Shown here one piece after another: positions 1-9,800 of a stretch of DNA of 36,790 nt. Source of the stretch: Ectocarpus siliculosus (Eukaryota; Sar; Phaeophyceae; Ectocarpales; Ectocarpaceae); NCBI GenBank assembly GCA_000310025.1, contig FN648619.1, forward strand, positions 500,404-537,193, read 5' to 3'. The notes beneath the pieces are model-generated. The model was not told the origin of the DNA. It did not search any database and saw nothing but the letters and a program-made list of their open reading frames with translations. Numbering within the stretch: position 1 is the first letter of the stretch; every line of letters starts with the position of its first letter. A program made the translations under genes and the position numbers.

Positions 1-1807
1 GCGCACGTCGTAGATGTAAGGCCACTCGAACCAGGGGATAATGAAGTGCATCCCCTCCGCCATGACCCCCTCCTTCACCCCGCTCAGCCGGTTGAACACG
101 ATCGCACGGTGCCCGCCATCCACTGCTCAAAACGCCGATCCGGAACGGAGCTCCAGGACATTAATAACACGCCGGGTGCTATGCACATGACGGTCGGAAT
201 AGCAGGAGTTGTGTTTCCTGTTGTTGGGGGCTATCCCAAAACGTATTACCGTATACGACACGAGATAACACACCCCCTGAATCGATTTTCAAAGCTAGAC
301 TACTCCACGATGAAGAGGATGAATAAACGAAACGATACGTTTTCGGAGAGATTTCGACGAGACAGCTTCAACACCACCATTTTTGGCGCCGCGACCCTTT
401 CTGCTGTTGAAAAATCAAGCCTTGAAAAACGGTCCAGGGGGTGTGTTATCTTGTGTCGTTTACGATACTTCGTTCACGGCAATCGTATCGTTCCGTAATA
501 CGAACACGGTTCAGTTGGCAACGCTAGCTGCGAGGCAGCGATGGCCACTCCGAGAAACGAGAGAGTGCGCTGAGACCGAGGCGAATTGGTGTGCGGGGCG
601 ACCAAGGCACCGAGTGTCTTCAAACGAAACTACGGCAACGAAGAGGAGCAGTGCCCGTGAAACTGCGGGTGTGGGGGGTCGACCAACGCATTGGCTGGCT
701 GCAAGAGACTGTGGCGAACAGCAGCCAAGCCACGCAACAACGGCCATCGCCGAGGCCCCGCTAACGATATCAATACCACTACCCCCCACCACCACTAGAC
801 CAGACAACCGTTGGCACTGCCTTTCTCCACTAGAGTCTTCCCCACTTCCAGGACCCCAACTATCACGACACTACCAGCTTCTGAGGACACCGTAGTGCAA
901 AGATGTAAGGTGCTCCGTAGAACATAGAAAAAGGGCAGTGAATGATTTTAAGGGCACTTCCCCGCATTGAGGACAATATTCTTGAGGAGGAGCAGACAGC
1001 GACGTCCTGAAAGCGAGGACAGCTGTGCCACTACCGGCAAACCACAACACCCTGAACAACACATCACAGCCGCGTCGGCACCAACACCGTAACTGGATAC
1101 ACCGCCGAAATGGAATGTCTGTATGCAGCAGCTCTACATACACTTGGCCGCGTGCCTCTTGTCTGCGCGAGGCGCGCCGTTCAAGTTGGGGGGGGGGGGG
1201 GGGGGTGATGGCAGAGAAGAAAACGGTTCGATTCCAGGAGCTTCTTCCGCGCCACATTGTATAACGGCCCGAACCGCAGCAACACCATCGCTACCGCGGG
1301 GACACCCCTTCACCTGTGAATACCGAGTTGTACCCGCAGTAGCCCACCGCTCCCAGCACCAACGCGCCGTTGATGAGGGGCAGGAGGGGCCCACTGTTTG
1401 GGATTTTGTTGAACGCGGCCTGCAAAATATTGCGCACGCGAGGGATGTGTATTAGCTTCCTGATCCTTTGCAAGCGGGGTTCGCTGGCGACGTCGGTCAC
1501 TGGTGTCATGAGAAAATGGCCAACGCTTGGGCGCCCACTTGTTTTCGTTTGCGACTTAGCCTGGGAAACTAACGTATGTACGTAGGGGCGTTCAAGCAAA
1601 GGATTCTGGAGCGAATGCACGGTTCGGTACATGTGGACTCGTCAGTACAACCGCAGCAGCCATGTCAAATACGGAGGCCACAATACGCCAACACCGTGTC
1701 GCAAAAAGTAGAAACAGCAGCAGCACCACCACCACCACCACCACCACCACCAAACAACAATCCCAAAACGCGCTCCAAATCTGCCGCACCTTCGCAGCTC
1801 CAGACAT
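1..1807 (-). CDS. PHB2: Prohibitin-2 (PHB2-like), 5' half, three exons, cut by window edge
   Basis: Inner-mitochondrial-membrane scaffold protein that forms ring complexes with prohibitin-1 (family knowledge). Exons on the minus strand are 1807-1790, 1419-1314 and 122-1 (continuing off the left edge). Exon 1 reads MSGAAK and ends at a GT donor in phase 0. Exon 2 (35 codons plus one base) starts [10 protein letters not shown] and contains a hydrophobic segment, [18 protein letters not shown], the expected N-terminal membrane anchor. It ends NSVFT plus G. Exon 3 begins TG GAT GGC, restoring valine, and reads [20 protein letters not shown] then [16 protein letters not shown], the hallmark start of the PHB/SPFH domain. 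The wording (HRAI.FNR, IPWF) favours PHB2 over PHB1. Intron 2 (123-1313) carries a MITE and intron 1 a CAC microsatellite. Exons 2 and 3 are secure. Exon 1 rests on phase fit and a plausible start, so it is less certain. Confidence 0.9.
245..470. mobile_element. Palindromic MITE copy 1, in PHB2 intron 2
   Basis: The left end reads GAGATAACACACCCCCTGAA then ATTTTCAAAGCTAGA. The right end is its reverse complement: CTTGAAAAACGGTCCAGGGG followed by TGTGTTATCTTGTGTCG. The arms are about 60-70 bp around a ~100-bp middle containing an ACTCCACGATGAAGAGGATG segment. The same terminal sequence recurs at 18165-18380, 20743-20965, 33508-33608 and 34055-34274, so this is a dispersed non-coding family. 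There is no ORF of its own. The exact ends and target-site duplication are not clear. Confidence 0.75.
1188..1205. repeat. G homopolymer (18 bp)
   Basis: An uninterrupted run of 18 G in PHB2 intron 2. It is one of many long G or C runs in the window (others at 3104-3119, 34233-34251 and 36771-36786). Length may be uncertain because such runs are prone to sequencing error. Confidence 0.9.
1724..1752. repeat. (CAC)n microsatellite in PHB2 intron 1
   Basis: A perfect CAC run next to a short CAG run (1716-1725). It lies within the proposed first intron, about 40 bp from the first donor site. Confidence 0.85.
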
Positions 1808-2531
1808 GATGCCGCTTGTGCCCCGCCGCTACAGCTGGCTCTGTCCGGGGAGGGGTAAGAGCGATACGGGGTTCGATTTGACGAGGGATTCAGCACAGCA
1901 CAAACGACCAAAACAACAGCGCTGGGTTGGGTGCAGCAGCGCGCGGAAATGCAAGGCATATGGGGGTTCGGGGGGAGTCGCTCCAAGAACATAACCGGGG
2001 TTCTGCCACAAATGCAGTTGTTTGGTATTTTTGCGCCCACATTTGCAAGTAAGAGTGTCGGTGTTACTCGGATTGGTGACCCGTACCCCCACCACAGGGC
2101 TCTTGGGTTACACGGAGCGTGTGCAGGAGACGTACGTCGTGTGCTGCAGGGGCCAAGAGGGCAAGAACATGACTCTCTCGCCCTCCCTACAGCAGAAGAC
2201 CTCATTTTTTGTTTCGGCGGTATGCACAGCAGGAACAAGATGGCAATGTCGTTTCGTTTCTTGCTGCCGAAGCCGCTACGCCCTGTGTCAAATTTCTCTC
2301 CCTGGACTAGTTGCTGGTGCTGGTGCTGCTACCCTCCCGGCACCTACCGTACACTTGAATACTTGATGGCCACACGGCCAACAGATCACACAGCAGCAGT
2401 TTGCTGCGTACAGGAACGATCGGATTTACAGCAGCACACGCTTCCGATCACCAAAAAGAATGCGACAACACTAACACGTGATGTGGACCACATAAGTGCC
2501 ACCTGGAGACTAGAACCGTGGGCTCAATAAC
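1808..2531. other. Intergenic stretch upstream of PHB2; no gene recognised
   Basis: Several open frames exist but none matches a family known to me or has a consistent splice structure. It should hold the PHB2 promoter and 5' UTR; I see no clear TATA box. Confidence 0.5.
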
Positions 2532-3098
2532 ATGCCACCTAACCCCCCCCCCCACCCACCGCAAGACCACTTGGAGATATACGGGAAGTTGAAAGAAGGG
2601 ATAGGGATGAAGAAGTACTTGGACGGCCCCATGGACTATGCGAAAAAGCTGAAATTGCAATTTCGAGTAGGCGATCTGGACTTGCCAGAACGGAGGAAGA
2701 GGTATACCAGCCGTAGGAGAGAGGAAGAGGAGGATAGACACACATGTCCATGTGGCAAATCGGAGGAGAGTAGACCCCACATAGTTGGGGAGTGTGAGTT
2801 GTACAGGAAGGAAAGAGAGGATCTCGAGGAGGAAATGAGACAGAGAGGGTGTGACATGGACAAGTTTGGTAAGTTAGACAACAGCGAAAAAACGATCGCG
2901 ATAATTGGGGATAGATGGTGGGCACAAGAGGCCCTAGAGGACGGGGATAAGATGTGCAAGAAATTTTTATGGAGTTTGTGGCAGAAACGTAAAGAGCTCC
3001 CAAATGTTGGTGGTGTCTCTAGTAGGTGTAGGAACGGTGCTCCGTCTCGAAAGGGACGCGTGGTCAATGGTCAAATGACTACGGCAAGCAACAAATGA
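2532..3098 (+). pseudogene. 3' end of a non-LTR (LINE) reverse-transcriptase ORF, 5'-truncated
   Basis: A 188-residue open frame with no RT catalytic core but with the C-terminal module typical of LINE ORF2 proteins: a basic stretch (PERRKRYTSRRREEEED), then a zinc-finger-like CPCG - HIVGECELYRKERE motif (Cys-X-Cys-X8-10-His-X4-Cys-X2-Tyr), then an acidic/hydrophobic tail with DRWWAQEAL. This order is familiar from the region after RT/RNase H in LINEs. The frame begins just upstream of a C-rich run (2547-2556), and the body upstream is missing, as expected for a 5'-truncated insertion. A C homopolymer (3104-3119) follows directly. An unrelated host zinc-finger fragment is a less likely alternative. 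Confidence 0.7.
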
Positions 3099-3103
3099 GT
3101 ACG

Positions 3104-3119
3104 CCCCCCCCCCCCCCCC
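3104..3119. repeat. C homopolymer (16 bp) after LINE tail
   Basis: A 16-bp C run immediately 3' of the LINE fragment. The stretch from here to 3429 has no recognised gene or element. Confidence 0.9.
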
Positions 3120-3429
3120 ACCCACCGCTGGGAACAGTCCCTTCCCCAAGCCACCTTCGCCGGTCCTGCTGCACGAGGGGGATCTGTCCGAGGGGGTCTG
3201 GGAATCTCGTGGGACCGTACAGCGGTACTGTACTTTGTCTTGATTTTTACTTGTGTGGGAGTAGTTAACGGCCAAGGCGGTACCTGCAACGCTTCCAGCA
3301 CCGGACAGAAAAAGCTCACGTCTTGCCATGTTTACCTCGGTGCCCACCCTATCGAAAAGGAAGGTGGCTAAAAGCTACTGCTTGACAACGGCAGTGCTCG
3401 TACGAATATGCATGATAGACATGTACATA

Positions 3430-3763
3430 GTAAAATTTCCATCAGACCGGGTGGTTTCAATATTTGGAACAAATGATGTAGCCACGAATCTCATCGAATG
3501 TATCTGGATATGTGTGCGCAAAGAGATCACTCCCTTCTTTCGCTCCGAAAACTAGTGAGCTGTCGCGTTGTTCGCTAAATTATAAATTATTGAGAGTATG
3601 CCGAACACTCGGTCGTCGAAACAACGGGACAGCTCACTAGTTTTCGGAGCGAAAGAAGGGAGTGATCTCTTTGCGCACACATATCCCGATACATTCGATG
3701 AGATCCGTGGCTACATCATTTGTTCCAAATCTTGGAACCATCCGGTCTGATCGGAAATTTTAC
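3430..3763. mobile_element. Foldback element with ~145-bp near-perfect inverted arms
   Basis: The left arm (3430-3574) starts GTAAAATTTCCATCAGACCG and ends near GAGCTGTCGCGTTGTT. The right arm (about 3619-3763) is its reverse complement and ends TCGGAAATTTTAC. Both arms contain AAAGAGATCACTCCC / GGGAGTGATCTCTTT and CGAAAACTAGTGAGC / GCTCACTAGTTTTCG. A ~45-bp AT-rich loop separates them. There is no internal ORF of note. The structure is that of a MITE or foldback transposon, or an ITR pair brought together by internal deletion. The tyrosine-recombinase remnant begins about 25 bp to the right, so the two could belong to one former element (inference). Confidence 0.85.
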
Positions 3764-3785
3764 TTCACATTTCGTGGCCTGATTT

Positions 3786-4509
3786 TCGGTTCTCAGTTTT
3801 TGGCAAGCAGCTCCGTGCGTCCAGCGAGGCAGTCGCAGTGTAGGCAGACCACGCCTGCTGTGCAGAACTTTGTGCGTTTCGCTGCGGTACGGCGTACATC
3901 TCGGCCGCTGAGCGCGTCCGTTGGGACCTGTCGAAGGGGGCACTTATTCCCGACGGTCACTGCCGAGGGTGAGAGGGGGGACCTCCCTCTTACGGCGGCC
4001 CGCATGACGGCCTCCCCGCAGAATCGTTCGTGGGTAGCTGAGCTGCCGACGCAGTTTACCATGCACTCCTTTCGTGCAGGCAATTCCCTCAGCAAGTCGG
4101 TGGCGGGGACGGCGGTAGAGTAGATGAAATCATGCAGATTGGGGGCTGGAAGACAGAGTCGGTGGCGCGGCACTACATCGGAGCCACCGCTATTATAGTG
4201 GTCGCCTGTCGGGTAGCAAGCGGGCCCGGGGGCAGAGTTACGCCGATGCGAATGATATGCCCCTGTCCCCGGAGTGCAGTAGGTACCGGTGCAGGTGAAG
4301 CAAGTCTGGGTGAGTCCCCTTCTCGCCGGGGTGGAGAGAGAAATCAATGGAGGTACACGAAGGATGGGCGGGACCACGGCCCGGCGCAGGAGGCCTCAGC
4401 AGGCAATCCAATGATACATCAAATGATCCTCGGTTTGAGTCAAAATACTGGAACAGGAAATACTGCTGTAGGTAGATTGTGCGGTGGCTCAAGAAATGAG
4501 AGCGCTTAG
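3786..4509 (+). pseudogene. Tyrosine recombinase C-terminal fragment (DIRS/Crypton-type), frameshifted
   Basis: The plus frame ending at 4123 holds the recombinase box II: FTMHSFRAGNSLSKSVAGTA, with the His-X2-Arg pair. It then hits a stop. Continuing in another frame from about 4114 gives VDEIMQIGGWKTESV and ARHYIGATA, containing the GGW position and the nucleophilic Tyr (HYIG). The break coincides with a GTAGA GTAGA direct duplication near 4112-4121, so a 5-bp insertion explains the frameshift. The N-terminal half of the recombinase, including the first catalytic Arg, is not visible. This recombinase differs clearly from the one in the intact-looking element at 11.4-12.8 kb (HSFRSGGAVSSSLAG, WRYMRLM), so it derives from another lineage. 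Confidence 0.8.
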
Positions 4510-5403
4510 GCGGGCATTGACACCACAAGCGCTCGCGAAAACCACCGCGCGGTCGGGCAAACAACCAAACGCACACCTCCCTTACACTTGCTGACTCGAA
4601 AAGGCGCGAGGAGACCAGAGATGACACAAGACTCACTCGTGCGCAGTGAGCAGTGCTACTATTGAACGTCTCTGCAACCAGTGTTTACCTCAGAGTACGA
4701 CCTATCGTGGGTTTACGCTACGATCGAATTCAACCACAAGTGTTTACCACAGGGCCAAATGGCTCAACGCCCGAGAGCACGATGTGGTGTGCCGACACTT
4801 GCTGCTGCTGTTGCTGCGGTCTCTGAACCACAGGCTCTACCCATCCTGCTGCTGAGCAGTGAGTATGAGACCTGTTCATCAATCCAGATGCTACTGAAGA
4901 AACACGGCTGCATAAGAGGGGCACATACTAGCGCGGCGAGCTCACGGTGTCCTCAACACACAATGGAACAGCCTGAAAAAATTCGGCCAAGCCTATCCCA
5001 GCGAGATGCTCTGCTGCTGCGCAGACTCTGAGTGCCGTCGACGGCAGAAGCGATGGCTACCCCAGGAAATGCAACGCAGGACACCCGAGGCCGGTTACTC
5101 ACCGTTTGAGGTTGGACTGAGAGAATAAAACAAGCCTGGGACCTCCGATAACTCCAAGCTTCGCTGCCCTCTAGGCTCGCTTTCTCCCTCTCTCTCTCCC
5201 TCTCTCTCTCTCTCTCTCGCCGATGGCTGCTGCTGATGTGCAATGCACGCGAACCTATCCGCGGGGAGACGCAGATGCGTCACATTTTACCCGGGATGCA
5301 AATACTCCTATTTGCGGGCTCCCCACCCTTAGCCTGGAGTGCAGCCTGCAGCAAGCGGCTCTGGGGGCGCGTGCACGGCGTAGACAGGAGGAAGAGGGAG
5401 AGG
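4510..5403. other. Intergenic stretch upstream of the oxygenase gene
   Basis: No gene recognised. It contains a CTG-rich stretch at 4800-4860 and the pyrimidine tract at 5178-5218. It presumably includes the promoter and 5' UTR of the plus-strand oxygenase starting at 5404. No TATA-like element stands out. Confidence 0.5.
5178..5218. repeat. (CT)n pyrimidine tract
   Basis: An almost pure CT run about 185 bp before the proposed ATG of the oxygenase. It could be a 5' UTR or promoter pyrimidine tract, or just a microsatellite. Confidence 0.8.
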
Positions 5404-6785
5404 ATGGCGAGTAGAGAGGTGCACATACCCACTGTCAATATCGCGTCACTGCTGACCACCAGTGATGAATCGTTCAGGTGATGAAATGGCAGTAGTACAC
5501 GTTAGATTCAGCTAAGCAGTGCATGCAGCCTGGTCGACATCATGCCGCCACAGCAGCAGGGTAAACCGAGACTTCACACCGCGTACTGGCATGGCAACAC
5601 GTGAAGGGACCCGGCCCAGATTCAAAGGTTTATGTTGTGCCATGGGTCAAGCCATGACGTGGAGAGGGGCGATGTGCATCTTGATCAAGACCATCATGCC
5701 TCTCCGGCCTGGCTGAACACTGCTCTGCGTAACTGTCGCATCTCCGCAGCGAGGATGATCGAGCGACCACCGCGAACGCCTTGCTGCGAGCTTGTGAGAC
5801 CCACGGGCTGTTCTTTGTCGTAGGTCATGGGATCACGACGTCTCAGAGGCGCCTGGCCTTCGACAACGCCAGGTGAATTTGAGTTTGTGACCGGGACTTC
5901 AACTGCAACTTTGTCCGAGGGAGGGGTTGCGGCCCAATCTCCCCGCAGTCCGTGAGTCCGCTCCCAGTTCCCCGTTCCCAGAGTCCCGAATTTGTGTTGC
6001 CTCGGTGCAAAGAATTATTCGAGAAGACCCGAGAAAAATTCAGCTTGCATGTACCTGGTTCATAGTGCACATACCGGGAATAGCAGTGTGGACCAGACCC
6101 CCACCACCGGTGATTGAAACCTACACGGCTGACAGCTGAGATGTCAACTATACTCGAAGTTGGAGGACTACAAAGCAGACTGTGTCACATTCTTGTTGTA
6201 CCGCGCTGTTGATGAAAATCGCCACCATGTTATTCTTCGTTATACAAAAGTCCGCTATAGACGGCAATCGCCATCATGCCACGCTATGGGGACACTCTGA
6301 TGAGTTGTGTTCGTGCGACACTCTTGCATACCCGTCGGCGACACGAAATGGCGGACCAACCACAAATGCTGGGTTTTTCTTTTCTTTTCTACGCACGACC
6401 GAGGGATCTACTATTGTAATAATAGTCTAGAAGTTCAAACATACTTTGCTGTGTCAAAATAGAGGATCCCATTTACGCATCATCAACGGCATTTGCGCGA
6501 TTTTGTTCGCGCCCTCGATTTTTCGCGTCGCCCACTCGTTTTCGGGTGTGTGACGCGCGCTTGCGGGCCCCGCGACTTTCTCCGACCAACATGAGGCGAT
6601 TTTTTACCGACGAACCACTGCTGTAAATCAGGCGATTTTTTTCCCTTCCGGAAGCGGAGAAAAGGAAAATCCCCGCAAAGAAGGGCGGCTTCACGCGAGG
6701 CTACATCGGATTCGGCGGGGAGAGTGGTTCGCACCTTCGAGAATGCAAGGAGGCTTTCAGCTACGGGTGAGGCAACGAGCTTGAC

Positions 6786-6824
<39 letters not shown>

Positions 6825-9800
6825 TGGATTCTCAAAACCAGAAATGAAGAAAGAGGTACGATTTCAAAATTCTCCAGACACAAAGAACCAGAACACAGGA
6901 GGAGGAAGAACACCCTCTCACTTCCTGTTATCAAACCTGTGCAAGACAGGAAAACAGAGGAAAAGAGAGCCTTCTTTTGAGACGCTCCACCATCCGCTCG
7001 CGCCCCCCGCTCTGCTCGAGCGGCGCCCGCGACCGTCCGTCCCGCTGGGATTAGTTCTTTCCCCCTGTTTGTGTCTCTCCTCGTGCGCTTCTTTCTCCTC
7101 ATCATGGCAGCGGCGGTACCGCACTTCCGGCTGGAGGACCTTCGCGAGCCCGGGCCCGAGACGGTCATAGAGCACCTCCATGACCTCTGCGCACCAGAGA
7201 GCGGCGGCGAGGGCAGCGGGCGGGTGATGGACTTGACCCTCCTGGGTGTGCTGCCGCACTGGCGGCAGCTGGAAGCCGCTTCCCTTGACGACGTGTGCAG
7301 GTTGTTTGGCGCGTTGATCGACGCAGGCTCCGCCAGCGACAAGCCCAGCATAACGCCGGCTCCGCGGCCGTCGGCGACGCACGTACGAAGGCGGCCCTAG
7401 CCCAAGCGCTGACTGGTCGGTATTCTGCCCAACGACGAAAGGAAACAACGAGAGGAAGCCGACCGAGCAGAAAAACCTTACAGAAACGAGAGAAAAACGC
7501 GTCCCGCGACGCTAATAGACAACAGGGAGCCCTTCGAATGGGGAAACAACGGAAACAACCGGAAACTAGCAAAAGAGAAAAACGCGCACCGCGTCACTAA
7601 AGTCGCGAATCTATCTAGTTGGGGCAGTTCTGACTGACATGCCCGAAACCGTGGCACTTGTGCAGCTCATACAGTGTGGCCTCCCGGACGCGGCCGCCGT
7701 CTGGGTACACGACAAGCTCATGTCGCAGACAGAAGAGGGTAGGCAGACCGACAGGGGCAAGGTCGTGAAGGAATTGTCGGCTGTCACAAAGTTCTTTGGG
7801 GGGCCCAAGCATGCCCCGGCTCCGGCCGGGGCTTGGGGCCCGCCTCCTATGCAACCCATGGCCCTCGCCCCGCATTCTGGGGGGTACAGCCCTTACGGTA
7901 TGCAGCCGCAAGGGGGGCAACCCGGCCACCACACCCCCGGGCGCGGATCCGGGGGGAGGCACCGGGCCTATTGGGGCCGCGGCGGCCGCGGCGGTGGCCG
8001 AAAGACCGCCTTGTGCAACACTTGCCGCCGAGCCGGCAAGACCGGGGCCGACATAAGAGCATTCGTACCGCGTCTGCCCCATGGTGCAGTGCCACAAGTG
8101 CCACGGTTTCGGGCATGTTGGTCAGAACTGCCCCAACTAGATAGTTTCGCGACTTTAGTGACGCGGTGCGCGTTTTTCTCTTTTGCTAGTTTCCGGTTGT
8201 TTCCTTTGTTTCCCCTTTCGAAGGGCTCCCTGTTGTCTAGCGTTGCGGGACGCGTTTTTCTCTCGTTTCTGTAAGGTTTTTCTGTTCGGTCGGCTTCCTC
8301 TCGTTGTTTCCTTTCGTCGTTGGGCAGAATATCGACCAGTGTCCTAGCCAGGCGGTCCTTCCCCACGGATTTCGTAGACGCTCTCCATGTTCTTTAATCC
8401 ATTGGTTCAACCCACATGTTTCTTTCTTTCGACTCGAGGTTCACGGCGGCATTCTCGGCCCTGTCTGACCGCCTTCGTTTTCCAAATACTCGCCCCCACC
8501 CATGCCTCATGCGTGTCAGGGAAGGCGAGGCTCGACCATGTGTTTTTCAGGTCTGATGGGCGAAATATAATGCTACAAATTCCACAGTGCCAACAGGTAT
8601 CCTCTGTAGTGGTTATCCTACTTCTTCGATACATTACTCGCATGATCACCAAAACACCTCCCCCGAAATTCCTGGTAGCCTCACCCGAAAGTACTGGTCG
8701 TATATACCTTTCTCGAGCAGTCTCCACCGCCTCTGCACCATTTCCTTTCTTGGTTTGGACTTTGGTCGACGGTTGAACGAGCGGATCGATTCATGTAGGT
8801 TAGGGTTAAGGTGGGCGGAGAAACTTGCCCAATTTGTTTGCTACTATCCCTAACCATGTGCAGCCTAGGTTACACGTGCGGCCGAAACACAACGTTAGTC
8901 ATGGCAACAAGCTCGGTCCCCGACACCAGAGATTTTCCTCCGCGCACTTCATGCGTGTCACAGGTCGGACCGGGAGCAAACTTATTCTTTGCCGAGAGAG
9001 CCGCACGTACCGCGCACATTCGCACACAGTCAGTGCGTGGGGACCTGCTCAGCGCATCAGCGCAACAGTCAACCGTCGACCTCTCTGACATCGGACAACT
9101 TCAACAATTTCACTACCTACCCGACCAAGCTCGGATGTGGGTGACGGACGATTTCGTTCCAGCTCACCTGCAGACCTCGGTCGAGTTCTGGCGGAACGAA
9201 ATTTTGCAAGATACCCCTGTTGGGGATCGGGTGGGTGGAAGGAGTCAACGTTCACGTCTTCGTAGAAAACAAGGCGACAGGCATTTTTCAAGGTCGATCG
9301 TACAACGGCGCTGACCTTACCTCGGTACATCTGCCGAACCACGTTCCCGACGAAGATGTACCATGGGTCACGAGTGAAATTGCCAAGCTCGCGGCGACTG
9401 GCTGCGTTGCAAAGTGGAAAGATGTCGCCGACGTTAGCGTGCACACCAAACCGCAGATGGTGCTTCCGTTGGGTGTGCAACCCAAGAAGCCCCGGTTGAT
9501 ATGGGACACGAGATGGTTAAATCTAATGTGCCATCATCGCACTTTCAGCATGGATGGCGTAGGCAAAGTGGCTCAGTGCGCTTGGGCAGGAGCTCATCAA
9601 GTCACTATTGATCATAAGGCTGGATACCACCACGTTGCCCTGGGGTTCCTGGCAATATTTTGGTTTCGAGTGGGAAGGCGAGGTATACGTGTTTACAGTG
9701 CTAGCGTTCGGGTGGTGTTCAGCCCCGTTCATATACGCTTCCCTTTCCGAAGCAATAGCTCGGTAACTGAGAGCACGAGACATCCCCGTGCTTACATGAA

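Noticed and set aside
5995-6060. A frame reading CKELFEKTREKFSLHV looked like oxygenase exon 3
   Set aside because: No acceptor gives a convincing matching phase, and a much better exon at 6632-6766 (RFFSLPEAEKRKIP) joins exon 2 and exon 4 in the correct phase.
6905-7448. Long minus-strand open frames across the gag region
   Set aside because: They are shadows of the GC-rich plus-strand gag and repeat DNA and have no recognisable motifs.
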